A stretch of DNA of 29,571 nucleotides from Nemertoderma westbladi (GCA_032718475.1 JAUCBJ010004815.1:1-29571), one strand, 5' to 3'. Numbered from the stretch's first letter, positions 9,401-19,682 are shown. The notes: generated by a model not told the origin, from the letters alone. A program made the numbers and translations.

Positions 9401-12332
9401 GCTCATAAAGCAGTCCAGAGAGAAGACACCGGAAAACAAGGTAAGTGAGAAACCCGTCTCTAGGAGAAAGGTAACACCAGTGTGTTATACAGACGACGGC
9501 GAAAGCCAGACTTCTCAAGGAGAGGATAGCGGGAAAGACACTGAAAGATCTTATTATGTCAATAAAATGCCTAAAGACCAGGTAAGTAAATTCAAGTCTC
9601 GAACCAATGACAGGAGAGAACAGGTAAGAAAAACTCCTCCCACGTCTCCCAAGAGAATTCAGGTGAGAAAGCCCGAAGAAAGAACAAGTGTGCACAGTGT
9701 TATTCAAAATAAGGTAAGTAACATCAAACCGAAATGTGCGCTATGTGACGGGACCCACCGTTTGAATATGTGTGATGAATTCCTGAAGAAATCATTAGCG
9801 GAGAGACGGGAAGTCATGTGGGATAAGCGGTTGTGTTATAATTGCCTCAGACAAGGACACCAATGGCGAACCTGTTACTCTGACACAAGGTGTGCCAAGT
9901 GTGGTGCGAAACATCATATCTTGTTGCACACTGAATTCGAGCGAAATAGTCCGAGTCAGGTAAGTGATTCCGAACTACATGTCCAATTCAGTGATGTGAA
10001 TGACACTGATCAATCTGAGATGGAAGGATTCTATACGGACGAGTTCTCCGACGAAAACGAATCTTGTTACATGATAAATACCGCAGTGTATCGAGCACTC
10101 ACGTATGAAAAAGATACAGACAGCGACCTCACCCTAACTACTTCTGATCAACAACCATCTTGGAAAGCGCCAACTTCCAATGTAGGAATCCGAGAATTTC
10201 CTGTAGTACAGGTAAGGGTCCACGGACCAAAAAGGAGTTATGTAGTGAACGCCCTCCTTGACTCTGGTAGTACAGGAACATTCATCGACAAAGAACTAGC
10301 CGAAGACATCTTTGCTGGACAACCCAAGTTCCGAACTAAGCTAAACATGTCAGGAATTATGCAGGTTTGGAAATCTACAGTAATCGCGGATTATTATGTA
10401 GGTTCGTTGTCCACCCCCCAGGATGAACTAGGAGAACATAGCATAAGGTCAGTGAAAATGGTGGCGATAAAGAACTTCGCTACCACCCAAGTGGAACCTT
10501 ACAACTGGGACGAGGACGATTTCACCCAGCAGCTGGAGATACCTAGATTCGACACCGATTACCCTGGAGTGCAAATACTCATCGGTCAAAACGCGCATGA
10601 AGCGCTCGAGACATTGGAGAAACGGCCCGCTCAACCGCAACCATTACAACCTTATGCGGTAAGAACTAGAGTGGGTTGGTACTTTACTGGCCCTTCCCGT
10701 AGAACTCTCATGGAAAGATTACCGAAAGATCAGGTATACCAAGTGCGAGAATGGGAAGTTGAGAACAGTGAGTTAGACGATCCAACTGAGGGAACTCCAT
10801 ACTCCTCAGACAACGACGATATACACCAACTCTTCGATGAGGAGAATACAATCGATCTCCTTAAAGAAAACGAGACTTGGCAAAACCAAGTGAACTTATG
10901 TCAGCTCCTTCTTCCATCAGAACGAGATGAATATAACGACGAACTTAATGACATCATTGAACGTTATAATGCCAAGACTCGGGATGAACACGCCGTACGA
11001 TTCTTTACTCAAGAGGCTGTAGAGCCCAACTCCTACGATAAGGCCCTATCGGTAGAAGAAGAAAGAGCCAAGCAGATCCAAGAGACAACTACACGTTTTC
11101 TTAAAGATCAAGGTAGATATGAGATCGGTCTTCCTTTCCGAAAGCGAGAACCCAAGTTCATTAACAACCGACCCTTGGCGGAGAAAAGAATTGCTCAACT
11201 ACATCGACGCCTTACGGCAAATTCTTCAGCTAAAGAAATGTATCAAACGCAGTTGAAGAAGTTTATTAGCAAGGGATATGCGGAGCTAGTACCGGAAGAA
11301 ACACCTATAACTGAGAGGACGTATTATTTAACTCACCATTACGTTCCCAAACCCGGTAAACCAAATGAGGTACGAGTGGTGTTCGACGGCTCCGCCCTCT
11401 ATATGGGCCAATCCCTTAATTCTGAATTGTTACCCGGACCCAACTTACTTCAATCATTGTTGGGAATACTTTTAAGACTAAGACAATATTCAATTGCTTT
11501 CGCCTCAGATATAGAAGGCATGTTCTTACAAGTCAAAGCGCTGGATAGGGATCGAGATAGCCTACGATTTCTGTGGTGGCCTGAAGGAGACCTCAACCAG
11601 AAACCGGTGGAGTACTGGATGACCATCCAAGCTTTTGGGATAATCTCGAGCCCTTCAAATGCCTGTTCCGTGGTGCGCACCACTGCGGATGACAACCGAG
11701 ACGCCTTCTCTAAAGAGGTGATAGACAATATCAAACGAGACATCTACATGGACGACAATCTAAAGTCCCTTCCATCAGTCGAAGAAGCCATCGATGTCGC
11801 TAAAGGAACGGTAGAGTGCTTAAAAAGAGGTGGATTTCGATTAACTAAATTCACCAGCAACTCCCGTGAGTTTCTGGAGTCGATCCCGGTAGAAGATCGA
11901 GGAGGAAAAGACCTAGATCTAATAAAGGATGATCTCCCGGAAACTAAGACCCTTGGTTTGAAATGGGACACAGAAAGAGATATCCTGTTTTTCCAACTAA
12001 AACAGCGAGATAATCCAGTTCGGACTAAACGGATTTGCTTAAGTATCCTGAGCACTTATTTCGATCCATTGGGATTTATTAGCCCAGTTATATTGATTGC
12101 TCGGAGTTTAGTACAACAAATGTGGCTTGAAAACCACTCATGGGACGATCCACTTAAGGGAGAATTATTAAAGAAGTGGATGAAATGGGAGGATTCTCTA
12201 CCAGCCATCGAGAACTTTATAATTTCCCTTTCATATTTTGGTCATGTTCTCCCTACGTATTCCTATCAACTCCATGTGTTTGGAGACGCCAGCGATATGG
12301 GAATAGGTATAGTAGCCTACCTAAGGGTGTAA
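6462..12332 (+). CDS. gag-pol: BEL/Pao gag-protease-RT polyprotein, stopped within RNase H
   Basis: The frame opens slightly earlier, but the first ATG is at 6462. The N-terminal ~800 residues are hydrophilic and unrecognised, with an Ala/Glu/Lys coiled coil (about 7620-7860) and a second coiled coil (about 8410-8600). A DUF1759-like gag domain lies at about 8875-9300. Zinc-binding segments follow: CALCDGTH (near 9735), a C-x2-C-x4-H-x4-C knuckle CYNCLRQGHQWRTC (near 9835) and CAKCGAKHH. The protease has ALLDSGSTGTFID near 10252. RT includes VVFDGSA, an Asp in FASDIEGMF, and YMDD at 11745-11756. RNase H begins with the first Asp (FGDAS, near 12285), then TAA at 12330-12332 ends the frame. There is no break between gag and pol. 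The frame continues unchanged after the stop, so this copy needs readthrough or is inactive. Confidence 0.92.
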   Translation: MSDTKQNLSDSLLDVTICDSDRGVEPSRPKFSSPPTVRKVIPPVVISEPRLVQHRRSIIGTRAQVKRDQEAAEQQQPASQELISQRPDSSSSEDTVELTPECGAKMTDAVYSDPLLILPAAVLTRLLIAVEEHQIDWARNKRSTKDSYAGYTREELKSIVESQWNFPGPGLPFDLSEAAWEDIHRMGVTKETIDPALWKRSAAGYAQGFLSSMERVEKQLFQQPQGPQEQGQLLYQVRERILRIRLILSAFEEASKRRQDTSLQVAVKTWFKRLSLQVQGTTQWKAQLDERSTHGESTDATFSLVESEATAEKPHKRDAIDIYLSDYQRFVGDEELRRRLEGLSPNSEGAQRVLDAIDVDRLAANQAKFNESIRIAKVQEEQVKKKRIEDRKIAAVAAAVAAAEAERKAVEAERKAAEVERKAAAAAAEAERKAVEAERKAAKVERKAAEAVAEAERKASEETAQLELENLQEKQDNFNKQLTASNMQMMNRSTPKRQGYTSSEEGDTTDTEGKGNRSRLSRRKRTFHRQKLPDLPPAVRRQLTNTNLGSTEPTDQTIKIERLPTIVDEPEIIRPVLEITPSVIETPVLPEPTFKFPLHSTKLSVLRGTAPETVSVLDSERNIKDISPVVSRLPATMLADPASAVDWVDERRRGMDILLGEMKENRVRSSQQVRELEGTVQQLKGTVKESRLELQEVQQSIALERDKLVNLQKGISPPSVTMCQPVRSEVSHAQGVEPTRIYTGSEVETPIVNPIKGNYRPVDNDIPYRPDHNPRNLYTDNSILNNTMAQESFTRQMARTEARQAVKVGEIVKFNGDEMKWLPFNEYYKDNIQNSVLSNGEKLRFLIECLEGSPKLMALKFIGHPDGLRQVWDTLNIRYGNRNNIAGYLYAKLVAPRKFISSGIIEFSDEIQEICRQLDWLGKSHEYQSAMVIRAVASTLPKGGVGTCWDKKVLYMMEQQQRDPTMADLMSFLDGEVKLQLIKQSREKTPENKVSEKPVSRRKVTPVCYTDDGESQTSQGEDSGKDTERSYYVNKMPKDQVSKFKSRTNDRREQVRKTPPTSPKRIQVRKPEERTSVHSVIQNKVSNIKPKCALCDGTHRLNMCDEFLKKSLAERREVMWDKRLCYNCLRQGHQWRTCYSDTRCAKCGAKHHILLHTEFERNSPSQVSDSELHVQFSDVNDTDQSEMEGFYTDEFSDENESCYMINTAVYRALTYEKDTDSDLTLTTSDQQPSWKAPTSNVGIREFPVVQVRVHGPKRSYVVNALLDSGSTGTFIDKELAEDIFAGQPKFRTKLNMSGIMQVWKSTVIADYYVGSLSTPQDELGEHSIRSVKMVAIKNFATTQVEPYNWDEDDFTQQLEIPRFDTDYPGVQILIGQNAHEALETLEKRPAQPQPLQPYAVRTRVGWYFTGPSRRTLMERLPKDQVYQVREWEVENSELDDPTEGTPYSSDNDDIHQLFDEENTIDLLKENETWQNQVNLCQLLLPSERDEYNDELNDIIERYNAKTRDEHAVRFFTQEAVEPNSYDKALSVEEERAKQIQETTTRFLKDQGRYEIGLPFRKREPKFINNRPLAEKRIAQLHRRLTANSSAKEMYQTQLKKFISKGYAELVPEETPITERTYYLTHHYVPKPGKPNEVRVVFDGSALYMGQSLNSELLPGPNLLQSLLGILLRLRQYSIAFASDIEGMFLQVKALDRDRDSLRFLWWPEGDLNQKPVEYWMTIQAFGIISSPSNACSVVRTTADDNRDAFSKEVIDNIKRDIYMDDNLKSLPSVEEAIDVAKGTVECLKRGGFRLTKFTSNSREFLESIPVEDRGGKDLDLIKDDLPETKTLGLKWDTERDILFFQLKQRDNPVRTKRICLSILSTYFDPLGFISPVILIARSLVQQMWLENHSWDDPLKGELLKKWMKWEDSLPAIENFIISLSYFGHVLPTYSYQLHVFGDASDMGIGIVAYLRV
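7640..7850 (+). repeat. In-frame 75-bp (25-residue) coiled-coil repeat in gag
   Basis: CGGCAGAAGCGGAAAGAAAG recurs at 7666 and 7741, with a diverged third copy near 7815. The peptide is AERKA-type heptads rich in Ala, Glu, Lys and Arg, predicting a long charged helix that could drive Gag multimerisation. Confidence 0.85.
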
Positions 12333-14156
12333 ACTCCGGACGGAATCAAAGTCGCCTTGGTTACTTCTAAGGCATTGATAAACAATAAGTTGAAAGTTCC
12401 TCGAGCGGAGTTAAAAGCGGCTCTATACGCTACAGCCATCGGCCGGAATGTAACAGAACAGATCGACTATCCCCTGGAGAAAACTGTCTATTGGACCGAC
12501 GCTTTACTCGTGTTGGAGTATATAACCAATGAAGTCTGTCAGTTCAGCGTCTTCGTTACCAACAGAGTAGCCATTATACTCAGTAGCACAATGATGGATC
12601 AATGGAGACATTGCCCCGGAACGATTAATCCAGCAGACATCGCCTCCAGGGGAGCAACTCCACAAGAACTGGTAGACACTCCAGACTGGTTAGGTGGACC
12701 CGACTTCCTCTACAAAGAAGAAGAAGAATGGCCTCCTCATCTTACTACAGCAGAGATTAGACAGGCCAAGGGAGCGGAGAAAGTCAAACCTAAAACTCGG
12801 GCGAGTAAATCGAAGTTATTCAAACCCATGGTAGATCTGTCTGTACTACATATTTCAGGAGACGACGCTTTGGATCAGAAACCCACAGCCAAAAATAAAC
12901 TTGTTGTGGAAATCCGTGAGAAGGATTGGAAATCTGGAATACCAGACGTCTCGCAAGGACTCTCACCTCTTCTGCAGAGAGCGATACATCACTACAGTTC
13001 CTGGAATCGGCTCTGTAAGGCCGTTACATATTTAAAGAGATGTTTTCACCATCACTACTCCGGGATGAAGACCAAAAGTGATACCGCTCCAATAACATCA
13101 GTGCAGGTCCATGTTATTAAAGATCTTCCCAAATATAAGATACCCGACAGGTTTCTGAAGGAGAAGATCAGTTATCAGGAGCATGAAGAAACCAACAAGC
13201 AGATGCTGAGACTCCTGCAATGCTATGAAGATTCCGATAAGTATTTCCTGTTGTTGAGAAATCCACAGATGCGCTTAAGGGATCGTTTCTCTAGCACAAT
13301 GATAGATGGGTTGATACGTGTGGGAGGAAGATTAACGAATGCTCCATTATCCTTTGACACTAAGTTCCCCATACTCATTAGAAATCTTGAAATACAAGTC
13401 AAGATGATTGTAGATGTTCACAGCAAACTTTATCATGCTGGTAGGGAACGAGTTCTTAGCGAAATTCGAACTCGCTATTATTTTTATAAACCCCGTAGAG
13501 CTCTGAACCAAGTTCTTAGGAACTGTATACCCTGTAGGAAAGCATTCAGTAGGCCTTTAACACAGCGAGAGGCAGAATTACCTAGGGAACGAGTAAGCTT
13601 CTATGAACCACCCTTTACTAATACCGGTGTGGATTTATTTGGCCCTATTGAAGTATATCGTGCTAGGACTATGGTCAAGAGATGGTGTGTAATCTTTGTT
13701 TGTATGACTTGTAGAGCCATCCATCTCGATATGGTGAACGATTTATCGACCAACAGCTTCCTATTAAGCTTACGACGACAGATCGCTCGCTTTGGCACTA
13801 GTAACACGATGAGATCTGATAAGGGAACAAACTTCATTGGTGCCAACAATGAAATCAAAGCTTACGTCAAAGATTGGAACCAAAGACAGGTGGACGATCA
13901 GCTACGAGTAACAGCGTCTAGCTGGACCTTCAACGCCGCCGACGCCCCTTGGTGGGGAGGAAGTTGGGAGAGATTAATAAGAAGTGTGAAGACAGCATTT
14001 CACTTTATAGTGCCTTGCCGCGCGTATCTCACCGACGAACTTTTGCGGACGTTAATGGAGGAAATCGCCGCCTATCTCAACGAGAGACCGCTTATGCCAG
14101 TCTCATCGAGTCCCGATTCCCGGGATCTTGCACTGTCCGGGGGCAGAGAGGGGTAG
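12333..14156 (+). pseudogene. pol: BEL/Pao RNase H remainder and integrase (downstream of the in-frame stop)
   Basis: Same frame as the upstream polyprotein. RNase H resumes with the Glu region PRAELKAA (near 12400) and a second Asp in YWTDALLVL (near 12490). The integrase zinc-binding domain has His-x4-His then Cys-x2-Cys (13418-13530; NCIPCRK). The catalytic triad is visible as Asp in GVDLFGP (near 13630), Asp in RSDKGTNF (near 13816) and Glu in WGGSWERL (near 13965). The frame ends at TAG 14154-14156, shortly after LNERPLMPVSSSPDSRD. Most BEL/Pao integrases continue from PVSS into LTP.HFL and a C-terminal DUF5641-type domain. Neither is visible here, so the C-terminus is truncated or frameshifted. 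Without readthrough of 12330 there is no start for this part. Confidence 0.88.
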
Positions 14157-14219
14157 GCAGCGACGCCCGCTCGCCTAAATATAAACCCATTATAATATGG
14201 ATAAACTTATATAGCAGAT

Positions 14220-15137
14220 ATGATTGAGTTGATAGAAGATGATCTTGGTATCAGACCTACACGATACGGACGATGTCGACACCGAAAGGGAAATGGTACG
14301 ATTTAAATATCCTACCCAGTGGAGGCGGAACGATAAACTGAGAATGGAACACGAGAATTCTATTCGAAACAGACTCGAAAGAGAAGACGTTGAGGAGCCG
14401 GATAAACGCAGCGACTTCAACGATTATCTGGAATTCCTGAGAGAAACATATCTCAATATTGTCAGTCAACAAAATCTAGAAACTCGATATCCTCAAGGTA
14501 TACATCATGACCGCATGGTAGAACTCAAACGGCTCTATTCCACTATGATGTATCTTACCGCCGATCGACCGATACCTGTTGTACCGGATAGCTTCGAACG
14601 GATGGAGGAATATTGTAAGCTGGAGAAAGATCACTCGCGTTTCCCCTACAAGACGTGCGTTTTTGGTATTATTGCGATGAATGCCCAAGACCCAACCAAC
14701 AAACGGAAAGATATAAACATCCGCGGAGACGTTGCTTTAAACACGGTTTTACTCGCTATATTTACGGGAGTTTCGAGCGAAACTTGTTCGATGTATCACC
14801 TACGCTCGTTCGACTCAGACGATCCTTAAATAAACCAATGATCAGAGTTTCGGAATACTCGATCAGATCTCCTCATTCCCTAGTGAGACCTCAGACTCTT
14901 GATCCTATTAGTATGACGGATCCTCCCGAGCTGTACTCACTATTCAAAAATCTAGTGTTACCTGAACAATTAGTCGGTGGCACCCCGGTTGTGGGCTCCC
15001 TAGATATTAGCCCATCCTACCTAGCCGGATTGGGACGCGGACATTTAATATCGCCGTTTAACCCTTACCATCGTCCCGGCTTAACACGATATGACCTGTC
15101 ACCAAAGTGGCGGAGAGCGTTGTACCAAATGAGTTAG
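14220..15137 (+). pseudogene. Retrotransposon third ORF, broken, function unknown
   Basis: Downstream of integrase and inside the element. An ATG at 14220 opens a short stretch in the pol frame. Coding-like sequence then lies in the next frame (14239-14829, hydrophilic, rich in Glu, Arg and Asp) and returns to the first frame from about 14655 to TAG 15135-15137. Around the second switch the two frames together show a Cys/His cluster (YKTC; WYYCDECP; RCFKHGF) that could be a zinc-binding module, and SPKWRRALYQ is near the end. No signal peptide or membrane helix is seen, so it does not look like an envelope protein. At least two frame changes are needed, reflecting either decay or indel errors. 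No family was recognised. Confidence 0.45.
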
Positions 15138-15608
15138 ACGCTATTCTACAAAAATCAGAAAAAGAAACTCACGCTTGTTCAGATAAACGTAAATTGCACT
15201 AGCAAGTCCAAGCGGTAAACAAAGTAACTATATCTCAGTTCGATCGGGAAATCCAGAATCTCTAAGAAGTTATCGAACTTGGACGATCCTATTCTCTGCG
15301 AGAGTTTTGGATGAACGTATCCAGCTACGAGCGGAGGAGAATCAGCTCGAGGAGAAGCATATCGAAACGGCGGATACCCCGACCATAATCCTACACTTTC
15401 TGATGCAATCATATTACACCCTTCACCCAGGAGTTATGGCCCTCCTAGTAAAGTGGCTCCCCCCAAAGAGAAAAGGACTCTTGCTAGCCTCAAAAAACTG
15501 CGTAAACGCCGTCCGCGTAAGAAAGACTAACTGTTTAGAGTATCTTTATATTTTAGAAACTGTGATTTGTTATATTTTATAGACTTAAATCCCATTTTCT
15601 GGGAGCGG
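15138..15608 (+). other. Retrotransposon 3' region with coding remnant and polypurine tract
   Basis: Short open stretches in changing frames continue from the third ORF. One (15315-15530) ends in a strongly basic tail, KKLRKRRPRKKD, just before TAA at 15528, resembling a nuclear-localisation or nucleic-acid-binding tail. The last bases before the 3' LTR (GGGAGCGG, 15601-15608) are a candidate, imperfect polypurine tract for plus-strand priming. Confidence 0.4.
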
Positions 15609-16767
15609 TGTAAAAGCTTTTGCGTAATTAGCCGGTTATTTTCCCCGTAAAGTACTCTGTAGTTGGTTTACTGGGCATAAAAAGGCCGTTTCCTTACTGT
15701 ACTAGTGTTTTAGAGGACATAAAAGTAATTTCTTCTGTAGGTGTACTTTAGCGGACATAATCCGCAATTTTGTGACGCAATAAGCTGGATCCTCTTGAAA
15801 ACGGTGTGGCTACCATGACGATGGCTAACAGCTGATATTGCAACGTCGAACATTTCTTTGTTCTTTGTTCTCTCGTTGTTCGGTCAACCAATCAGAGCGT
15901 TTTTTGACTCTGTGTTGGAGGTGGGATACAGAAACTCAGTAATTCAGTGTATATGTTTTTGCCCAGAGCCTAAGAACACCGGCTTTTGGCACCTCCGTGT
16001 TTCAGTCTTTAGTCTTACATTAGTAGGCTTAATTATAGAACGTATATCTGTTATCTTACCAAACAAACTATATCTTACTCAATATAATCATTCATATCTT
16101 AACATTGCTGCTTTTGCTGTCGGTTATTCATTATATTTGTTGATGAAATATTATATTCGGAATACTGATAAACAATCAGACACCCCAATCTTCTTGATAT
16201 ACTAAAGGTTAGAGAGACCGGATACATATAACGATTGCGACTTACATTAAGTGGTTTGAAGTGGATCTAATGCTATTTTATAGGCCCTACACGTATTGTC
16301 TGTTGTTCTCCTTATATGTGACTAAAATTAGTGAAGGTCGGCAGATTAGTGTGCAGTATTGTGCAGCATTGTGTATGATTATAACTGATAACAAAGCATC
16401 TCCTAAAGAATGCGCCATATACGTTAATCTATAGCCATTCCGTTGTGTCTAGTTTAAGTCATAACTCTGTTTACATATTTAGAGCGCCACGTCCTAAAGG
16501 AACTGTTAATATTTCCCGAAAGTGAATAATATTTGTCAGAGATTATATATTACGATCAGTCGAATAATACAGTAGGCTTACACCTAAATCAAGTTAAGCT
16601 TCCGAATCCAGTCTTCCGGGTATATCCAGCGGGTGAATGGTTGCGCATAGACTGGCTTCGGCTAATGTAGTGTATCAAATACTCGTCATAGGCTAAAGAC
16701 TATCTATCATCTAAAAGACATCCCAATTTGGCAGGTTAAACTGTCAAAGGTCTTAAAAGCGCAAACA
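15609..16767 (+). repeat. 3' LTR (1159 bp)
   Basis: Starts TGTAAAAGC and ends GCAAACA. It is 9 bp longer than the 5' LTR owing to +1, +7 (duplicated TTCTTTG) and +1 bp indels, all in the first 310 bp. A hydrophobic open frame (15858-16205, 115 codons) lies inside it, but its initiation region differs in the 5' copy. No evidence suggests it is a gene. Confidence 0.95.
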
Positions 16768-16772
16768 AAACC
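16768..16772. repeat. Right target-site duplication AAACC
   Basis: Identical to 3558-3562, at the other end of the element. Confidence 0.85.
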
Positions 16773-19682
16773 CTGTCCAGCAAGGTGCGCTTCGCTTTGT
16801 ATTAGAAAAACTCCCCTTGGAAATTGTAAACGGGATTTGTGTTTCAGACAGACAAACTCCAGTTCCAAATGTACACATCCACAACTTCAGCTGCGGTATA
16901 TTTAAAATTAACTAACTAACTCAAACAGTTAACAACTATGCCGTCAAAAACTACAACTAACTTAAACTTGTCATCATTTATGATTTAATTACATAATGAG
17001 TGCAGTCACAGTTAGATTGCATAATAGGGTATGTGACCTAGAGTAGTTGCTGATACGCGACTTCAGTTCGCCGAAACGCAACTACGAGTTGCCGAAACAC
17101 AACTATAGCAGTTTGTCAAACGTTATTGTTCAGTTGCCGAAACGCGAATTTGTTTTGCCTAAACGTGACAGTTGCCGAAACGCGACAGAACCAATCTGTG
17201 AGATGAATCATTACTGAGTTAGCACAGTTACAGCTGTATGTGGACAGACAGACAGTCAGTATAAATATCTTGCAAGTTGGGCAAAACCGGGTAGGTTTAC
17301 TTTTCGCAGCACCATAATCAATAACTAATATATTTTATTAGTCTATCTAATCAAAATGTAGGTAGTCTTCATTCAGTCATTTAATACAAATTCCGTATCC
17401 GTACCATACTACACATTAAAATATGACTTCAGCACTTTAGCATGGCCTAATATAAAGCAGGGACTCAAATATACAACAACCTACTGGTACCCAACAACCC
17501 CCACAACCCAACTCGAACTCGTTACCGTTGGACCCTAACAATACCCTGATACAACCTAAAGACGTATGGAACCAGATCGTTCGCATATGCAGCACCAGCT
17601 ATTTTTAACATCCCAATCAACTCCCATGCATAGGCCCTACCCATAAATTTAGGATCTAGTATCGCTGTGCATAATTTCAAAGCGCCTTTTTATTTATTAT
17701 TATTATTATTACATGAAAAAAAATCAATAAAGCACATTATGTAAAATTGATCTTATCATCAGATTTGTATTAATTGTGGTTTGATTATAACGCAGGAAAC
17801 ATTGGAGACATTAATTTAAGTATTATTATAGAAACTGCTAGAAGGCAGGCAACATACATATCTAAACCTTAACGTTTCTTTGTATTTTTTTTTATTCCGT
17901 TCCAGCCGCAACTTTACAGAGATATGTAGGCCCACTAGGCGTGTCCTGGCCTGGGTGTACGTCAGTGCGTACCCTGATGTGGGATATTGATTATATACAT
18001 AACAAGAGGATGATGATCTGGTTGTGTAGAAAACTACATCTTTAGTAAATAATCTTATCACATACCAAGAGTTTATATAATAGGTAAATATAGAATTCAA
18101 TATGTATGTCACACAACTATGCATTAGTAATTGTTTGCTCTAAAAGAGTTCATTCATTCAGTTCCTTAATAATGTGAATTCTATATTATTGTTTCACATT
18201 ATATTTTATTATTGTATATTAGTGGTCTTTCCAGTGGTTGTTGTACTGTATAACGTTGTTGCATAACATAACATCGATAAGAATGAATTTAAATTTCAGA
18301 TACCCAGATAGATACGCAACATTGCAATATAACGGCTCTGTTACAAATTTGCCTTACAGTTTAATAACAGCGAATACTACAATGCATATCAGCGCTAAAA
18401 CACTCTTCCTTATAAAACTATAATACTACTGTGAACTGACTGCGCTCTCCAACTAACGCAAAATAAACGTAATAGTTATCTACCTTAATCACGCTCTGGT
18501 GGTTCCCCAGAACTGCCCAGAGGAAACTGGTATAATTAATTACTCTATTAATTACTTAATAACATCAATTATCATCATATAATTAATTACTATCAGTGAG
18601 GCCACACGTGGTGGTATAGTTAAAAAAAATGAGGCCTGACCAGTCCCTTTGAAATGAATTTTTTTTATTTAGTGCCTCATTCATGACGTATGCATGGATT
18701 ACATGACAGCATTAATTTAATTAGGGTTGGTCTATGTATGTCAGAATATAGCAACACACTGACTTAACTAGAGTTAGAATTACTATTATGTTAAAGATAT
18801 TATAAGTTGCTACAATAATGTTGTTATTTTTCTGTATAATATTTATGGAATTTAATTGTCACTGTGTAGTAGCGATAATTAATGTCTTCATTACCAACAA
18901 ATTCAGACAGACTGTCTTAGCAATGTCGTACTAAATTCTATATTATATCTTACTGTATATAATTATATGATGTTAGACAACCACGACTTTAGAGGGATTG
19001 TGATATTAATTTAATTGATCTTAATTTCGTGGTGCAGTTTTGTTTGGTTAGGGGTGGTGTTCGTGGCACACTGCTGATGAGGAGAACCACGAATCCCAGG
19101 GTTAAGTGTTCAAATCTCCGAAACCCTTTTATTTTTATAAAATTTATTACTTAGACTTACCTTTTCGCCGGACAAAATGTCCTATATTTTTCTTAATTTA
19201 TGGGATATAGCCTATTCGTGCTATACTTACCGGTACCTGTAGTTACTGTATGGTAGTTGGGTTGGGTTATGTAGCACTAAAATCGATTTGGTATTTCATT
19301 TTTTAATAGTCCTTAGTGCCTGAGTACTAACAGTGGCCCAAGTGGCCCTAAATGCTAGGTAGTATCTGAGGGAATAAGACCCCATGTCCTATTTTATTGT
19401 TTTCATACTAATATCTTTTATGAATGCACCTTACATGTATATACTCTGGTGAAATATCGGCAGAACCCACAGAACTTCTTCTGCGTTTTGTAACAACTAC
19501 TGAGCTCTGGCCAATGTCTCCAACACTGCTCCAATGACGTCAGCAAAGTTGACATCTGTAAAATCACTGGTGATCCTCGTCCTTGTGTCACCAGATTGAG
19601 AGCATATCTCATCCCAATGTGATATAGGTATGTCTAAGGAAATCCAGTTCACCACGATTAAAATGAGAAGTGGTGCTAATCT
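16773..19682. other. Intergenic, AT-rich, no gene recognised
   Basis: About 2.9 kb with only short spurious frames. It holds a cluster of a 16-bp motif (17066-17186), a short (TTA)n microsatellite near 17691-17711 and AT-rich low-complexity stretches (18540-18600). A tRNA-like B box near 19108 was considered and not accepted. Confidence 0.6.
17066..17186. repeat. Interspersed 16-bp motif GTTGCCGAAACGCGAC, about five copies
   Basis: Copies at 17066 (GTTCGCCGAAACGCAAC), 17088 (GTTGCCGAAACACAAC), 17133, 17152 (diverged) and 17171. Spacing is irregular (18-45 bp), so this is not a simple tandem array. Confidence 0.75.

Larger units (their letters stand above)
3563..16767 (+). mobile_element. BEL/Pao LTR retrotransposon, near full length (13.2 kb)
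   Basis: Two long direct repeats (LTRs) start TGTAAAAGC and end GCAAACA. The element is flanked by a 5-bp duplication AAACC (3558-3562 and 16768-16772), the usual size for BEL/Pao. The internal order is long leader, gag, zinc knuckles, aspartic protease, RT with YMDD, RNase H and integrase, which is the BEL/Pao order in one frame. The capsid-like domain resembles the BEL/Pao gag family (DUF1759-like). At 13.2 kb it is long for the group, because of a 1.75-kb leader, an extended gag N-terminus of about 800 residues and an extra 3' ORF. A single stop in the large frame and clean ends indicate a fairly recent insertion between two kinase genes. Confidence 0.93.

Noticed and set aside
14239-14829. 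Independent host gene downstream of integrase
   Set aside because: It lies between the integrase and the 3' LTR of a clean insertion, so it belongs to the element.
19024-19135. tRNA gene or SINE head with a B-box-like GTTCAAATCTC
   Set aside because: The candidate A box is too far away (about 80 bp) and too poor, and acceptor stem pairing fails.
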